Shown here: in pieces, positions 6,105 through 8,265 of the stretch | How positions within the stretch are numbered: position 1 is the stretch's first letter | Layout: the number at the start of each line of letters is the position of its first letter | Assembly: GCA_002314435.1 (NCBI GenBank) | Contig: DCFV01000107.1 | Location: 9,244 to 17,508 of the forward strand | DNA length: 8,265 nt | Direction: 5' to 3' | DNA from: Acidobacteriaceae bacterium UBA1795 | GTDB lineage: Bacteria; Acidobacteriota; Terriglobia; Terriglobales; Acidobacteriaceae | Translations under genes and position numbers: made by a program | The notes under the pieces: generated by a model | Told to the model about the DNA's origin: nothing | Database searches by the model: none | The model's input: only the letters and a program-made list of their open reading frames with translations

Positions 6105-7649
6105 ATGACTTCTGAGTTCAAACAAGGAGCGAAGGCACTGCCTTCGAACCTGCCTTGCCGGCACAGCAAGGCAGGTACCGTGCGGTGGCGGCAGATTGCC
6201 CAAACGGTTCGCACAGCCTGTGGGCGCTTGCTGACTCTTTGGGGTGCCGACGACCGCGATCGCGATGGCCGTTATCGTGTGTATGTTGCTTATCTCCAGA
6301 CCGACGGCATCACCGTTGTCGAACATGAAATGGAGGGCGGAACCAATCCAACCTATCCCAGCCTTCGAGAGTTCTTCCCCAGCGCTTTGCGGATGGAGCG
6401 CGCGATCTTTGATTTGCTTGGCATCAAGAGCATGGAACCGGATCATCGCGGCTGGCTTCGCCACGGTGGATGGCCAGAGAACGTATTTCCTCTTCGGCGC
6501 GACTTCAGCGGCGAAGCTCAGTTTGCAGGCGTATCCGAACCGTACCCGTTCGTCCAGGTCGAGGGAGACGGGGTGCATGAGATTCCGGTCGGCCCGGTGC
6601 ACGCGGGCACCATCGAGCCGGGACACTTTCGTTTCTCCGTAGTCGGAGAGAAGGTGCTGCGGCTTGAAGAGCGTCTCGGGTACACGCACAAAGGAATTGA
6701 AAAACTGTTTGAATCGATGCCCCAGAAAGAAGGCCACCAGCTCGCCGCACGCATCTCCGGCGATTCCGCGGTCGCATACACGTGGGCATACTGTGCGGCT
6801 TTGGAAGCCATCACAAGCGCAATCTGCCCGCCGCGAGCGGTTCAAATGCGTGCGCTTGCTCTGGAGCATGAACGCTTGGCCAATCACCTCGGAGACCTGG
6901 GGGCGCTTGGGAATGACGCGGGCTTTGCCTTTGGGCTGACCCAGTTCTCCCGTATGAAGGAAGACCTGTTGCGCACCAACCTGGCCTGCTTCAATGCTCG
7001 GTATCTGATGGATTTCATCGCGCCGGGTGGAGTGACATCCGACTTACCCGGCGGCGGTTCTCGGTTGCTACTCGACCGCTACCACACGCTTGAGACAGAT
7101 GTGCTCGGGATGCGAAGAATCTACGACAATCACGCCGGTGTCCAGGATCGTTTCCGCGAGACCGGGGTTCTTTCCCACGAAACGGCATGGGAACTCGACG
7201 CTGCAGGTTTGGCCGGTCGAGCCTCGGGCATTCCCCATGATCTTCGGGCTGACTTCCCATGGCCGCCCTACGACAAAATGACTGTGAAAGTATCCAAGCA
7301 GACCTCGGGGGATGTGGCCGCGAGAGTTGCAGTCCGGTTCGACGAGGTTCTCGAATCGCTGCGTATTTGTCGTGCGTTCGTATCGAACCTTGCCGGGGGC
7401 GACTTCCGAAGCACTATTTCGGACGCCGAGCCAGGCCTTCTCGGTGTGGGAGTGATCGAAGGCTGGCGCGGTCCCGTGCTCATCGCACTTGAAACCGGTT
7501 CAAACGGAAGCATTCGCCGATGCCATCCGCACGATCCCTCGTGGCAGAACTGGCCTCTGCTCGAATATGCGATTCTCGGCAATCTTGTGCCCGATTTTCC
7601 CTTAATCAACAAGTCCTTCAACTTGTCCTACAGCGGACACGACATCTGA
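6105..7649 (+). CDS. hyfG: HyfG/HycE-like large subunit (NuoC-NuoD fusion) lacking the [NiFe] ligands
   Basis: A 514-residue homologue of the group 4 hydrogenase catalytic subunit. Residues about 45-130 are a NuoC-like domain (SLREFFPSALRMERAIFDLLGI, 86-107); the rest is NuoD/large-subunit-like, with EIPVGPVHAGTIEPGHFRF (159-177), YTHKGIEKL (193-201) and EHERLANHLGDLGAL (254-268). The nickel site is gone. RxCGxCxxxH reads R216-I-S-G-D-S-A-V-A-Y225, so both cysteines are serine and the histidine is tyrosine. At the C-terminus DPCxxC reads N506-L-S-Y-S-G511. The protein ends three residues later, so there is no extension for a maturation protease. H2 chemistry is therefore improbable; it fits the Ehr-type relatives. 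Start: ATG 6105 has GGTGAT six bases ahead, but GTG 6180 (residue 26) is a serious alternative, giving 489 residues, near the 492 of M. tuberculosis HycE (Rv0087). Residues 1-25 look unconserved and encode two stem-loops. Confidence 0.9.
   Translation: MTSEFKQGAKALPSNLPCRHSKAGTVRWRQIAQTVRTACGRLLTLWGADDRDRDGRYRVYVAYLQTDGITVVEHEMEGGTNPTYPSLREFFPSALRMERAIFDLLGIKSMEPDHRGWLRHGGWPENVFPLRRDFSGEAQFAGVSEPYPFVQVEGDGVHEIPVGPVHAGTIEPGHFRFSVVGEKVLRLEERLGYTHKGIEKLFESMPQKEGHQLAARISGDSAVAYTWAYCAALEAITSAICPPRAVQMRALALEHERLANHLGDLGALGNDAGFAFGLTQFSRMKEDLLRTNLACFNARYLMDFIAPGGVTSDLPGGGSRLLLDRYHTLETDVLGMRRIYDNHAGVQDRFRETGVLSHETAWELDAAGLAGRASGIPHDLRADFPWPPYDKMTVKVSKQTSGDVAARVAVRFDEVLESLRICRAFVSNLAGGDFRSTISDAEPGLLGVGVIEGWRGPVLIALETGSNGSIRRCHPHDPSWQNWPLLEYAILGNLVPDFPLINKSFNLSYSGHDI
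6131..6176 (+). repeat. Two consecutive stem-loops at the 5' end of hyfG
   Basis: Hairpin 1 is GAAGGC (6131-6136), ACT, GCCTTC (6140-6145): six perfect pairs with a triloop. Hairpin 2 is ACCTGCCTTGC (6148-6158), a seven-base loop, GCAAGGCAGGT (6166-6176): eleven perfect pairs. They are two bases apart. They lie within the first 25 codons if hyfG begins at ATG 6105, or in an untranslated leader if it begins at GTG 6180. In the second case the only ribosome-binding-like sequence, AAGGCAGG (6168-6175), is in the 3' arm of hairpin 2. No T tract follows, so an intrinsic terminator is unlikely. Translation control, transcript processing, or a small inserted palindromic element are possible readings. 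Confidence 0.75.
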
Positions 7650-7655
7650 GGTTCC

Positions 7656-8168
7656 ATGATCAACACGCTCTCGCGCATGATTCGCACGGGGATTCTTACA
7701 GAAGACGTCCCGGAGACGACCAAAGGGGATTTGGCGCCAGGAGGCCTGCAAGAGAACATAAGAAGGATCCTGGGCCGTGCACTCTGCATTCGTCACGTTG
7801 ATGCCGGCTCCTGCAACGGATGCGAACTCGAGATCCAGGCGCTCAACAACCCGTATTACAACATCGAGGGAATCGGCATAAAGTTTGTGGCAAGTCCTCG
7901 ACACGCGGATCTGCTTCTTGTGACTGGCCCGGTATCGGCGAACATGGAAGAAGCGCTCAAGAGGACATTCGACGCTGTTCCAGACCCAAAGATTGTCATT
8001 GCGGTTGGAGATTGTGGCGCTTGCGGCGGAATCTTCGGCAAGAGCTACGCCAGCAGAGGCGCCATTGCGGATGTCATTCCGGTCAACCATTCTGTGAAAG
8101 GTTGCCCTCCCTCCCCCACGGCAATCCTCCAAGCAATCCTGCAAACCATCCAGCCAACCACTACCTAG
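7656..8168 (+). CDS. hyfI: HyfI/HycG-like small subunit (NuoB type) with N2-type cluster ligands
   Basis: A 170-residue iron-sulfur protein that partners HyfG. HVDAGSCNGCELEIQAL (47-63) gives the CxxC pair C53 and C56. C120 in VGDCGACGG and C150 in KGCPPSP complete the four ligands of a single [4Fe-4S] cluster equivalent to N2 of complex I and the proximal cluster of group 4 hydrogenases. SPRHADLLLVTGPVS (80-94) is the usual core. The CxxC spacing is hydrogenase-like, unlike the adjacent cysteines of NuoB. It is much shorter than E. coli HyfI (about 250 residues) and near M. tuberculosis Rv0082 (about 159), so it lacks the extra C-terminal part. ATG 7656 lies six bases after the hyfG stop with GAGGT at 7648-7652; the start MINTLSRMIRTGILTE fits the family. 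The cluster is kept while its nickel partner site is lost. Confidence 0.94.
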   Translation: MINTLSRMIRTGILTEDVPETTKGDLAPGGLQENIRRILGRALCIRHVDAGSCNGCELEIQALNNPYYNIEGIGIKFVASPRHADLLLVTGPVSANMEEALKRTFDAVPDPKIVIAVGDCGACGGIFGKSYASRGAIADVIPVNHSVKGCPPSPTAILQAILQTIQPTTT

Positions 8169-8211
8169 AAGAGTCGCTCTCTATGAATAAAGACCGGTTC
8201 GAGACAGGATC

Positions 8212-8248
8212 ACGTAAGTATCCCCCGGCAGAGCCGGCGACCTTACGT
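8212..8248. repeat. Nested inverted repeat downstream of the operon
   Basis: ACGTAAG (8212-8218) pairs with CTTACGT (8242-8248), and inside it CCGGC (8225-8229) pairs with GCCGG (8233-8237) around an AGA loop. After it, GAGCCGCTCAAAGC runs to the window end and could open a second hairpin if the sequence continues as GGCTC. The region starts 43 bases after the last gene. It could be the operon's transcript end or a dispersed intergenic palindrome; the window ends before a T tract could be seen. Confidence 0.4.
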
Positions 8249-8265
8249 TGTGAGCCGCTCAAAGC

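Noticed and set aside
6131..6176. Hairpins as a transcription terminator between hyfF and hyfG
   Set aside because: The stems are strong but no run of T follows, and they precede subunits the complex needs.
6750..6767. Cysteine loss in HyfG as a sequencing error or frameshift
   Set aside because: The changes are multi-codon replacements at two separate motifs, with the frame and flanking conserved residues intact; the C-terminal extension is absent as well.
5928..6887. Reverse-strand open frame of about 320 codons opposite hyfF and hyfG
   Set aside because: The forward frame encodes conserved HyfF and HyfG motifs throughout; the reverse product has no family pattern. Long antisense frames are common in GC-rich genes.
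991..8168. A functional formate hydrogenlyase or H2-evolving hydrogenase 4
   Set aside because: Gene names and membrane subunits suggest it, but the large subunit lacks all nickel ligands, no formate dehydrogenase or ferredoxin subunit is present, and no maturation gene is in the window.
8183..8265. Open frame starting ATG 8183 (MNKDRFETGSRKYPPAEP...) and running off the window
   Set aside because: Only 27 codons are visible, there is only a weak GAAGAG ahead, the peptide matches no family I know, and most of it lies in a nested inverted repeat. A real gene start is possible but cannot be supported.

Overview
The window is bacterial DNA of moderately high GC. It runs from the 3' part of a tRNA-Ser gene, through a short scarred accessory stretch, into a compact seven-gene unit on the + strand. 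That unit is an ArsR-type regulator followed by six subunits of a membrane-bound complex related to group 4 [NiFe] hydrogenases (HyfB, HyfC, HyfE, HyfF, HyfG, HyfI types). Protein flavour, GC content and transposase remnants fit a soil or sediment bacterium; Acidobacteriota is my best guess, but nothing in the window proves it.

Layout. Bases 1-77 hold tRNA-Ser(GCU), with its 5' end outside the window. Bases 78-520 carry no intact gene: an AT-rich spacer, a set of phased GCATAG repeats, two copies of a 10-base repeat resembling an insertion-sequence end, and a fragment of an IS3-family transposase. A perfect CRP-type palindrome (TGTGA-N6-TCACA) lies where the transposase homology stops, and an imperfect dyad abuts the arsR start codon. 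The arsR-like gene is at 561-905. Bases 991-8168 hold the six complex genes, with overlaps or gaps of 8 bases or fewer, so they almost certainly form one transcript. The last 80 bases contain a nested inverted repeat and no gene I can support.

How the parts work together. HyfB and HyfF are antiporter-like proton channels. HyfC (NuoH-like) and HyfE complete the membrane arm. HyfG (a NuoC-NuoD fusion) and HyfI (NuoB-like, with the N2-type cluster cysteines intact) form the peripheral part. HyfG has lost all four nickel-binding cysteines: RxCGxC has become RISGDS and DPCxxC has become NLSYSG. It also ends right after the second motif, with no extension for a maturation protease. No ferredoxin-type subunit (HyfA, HyfH) and no third antiporter (HyfD) lies inside the gene run. 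The complex is therefore unlikely to make or oxidise H2. It belongs with the energy-converting-hydrogenase-related (Ehr) group, which bridges hydrogenases and complex I and whose reaction is not established. Regulator plus gene set closely recall the Mycobacterium tuberculosis Rv0081-Rv0087 locus.

The most interesting points are the rewritten active site, two stem-loops in the first 25 codons of hyfG (the second could hide the ribosome binding site of an alternative GTG start), and the CRP-type site and dyad ahead of the operon.
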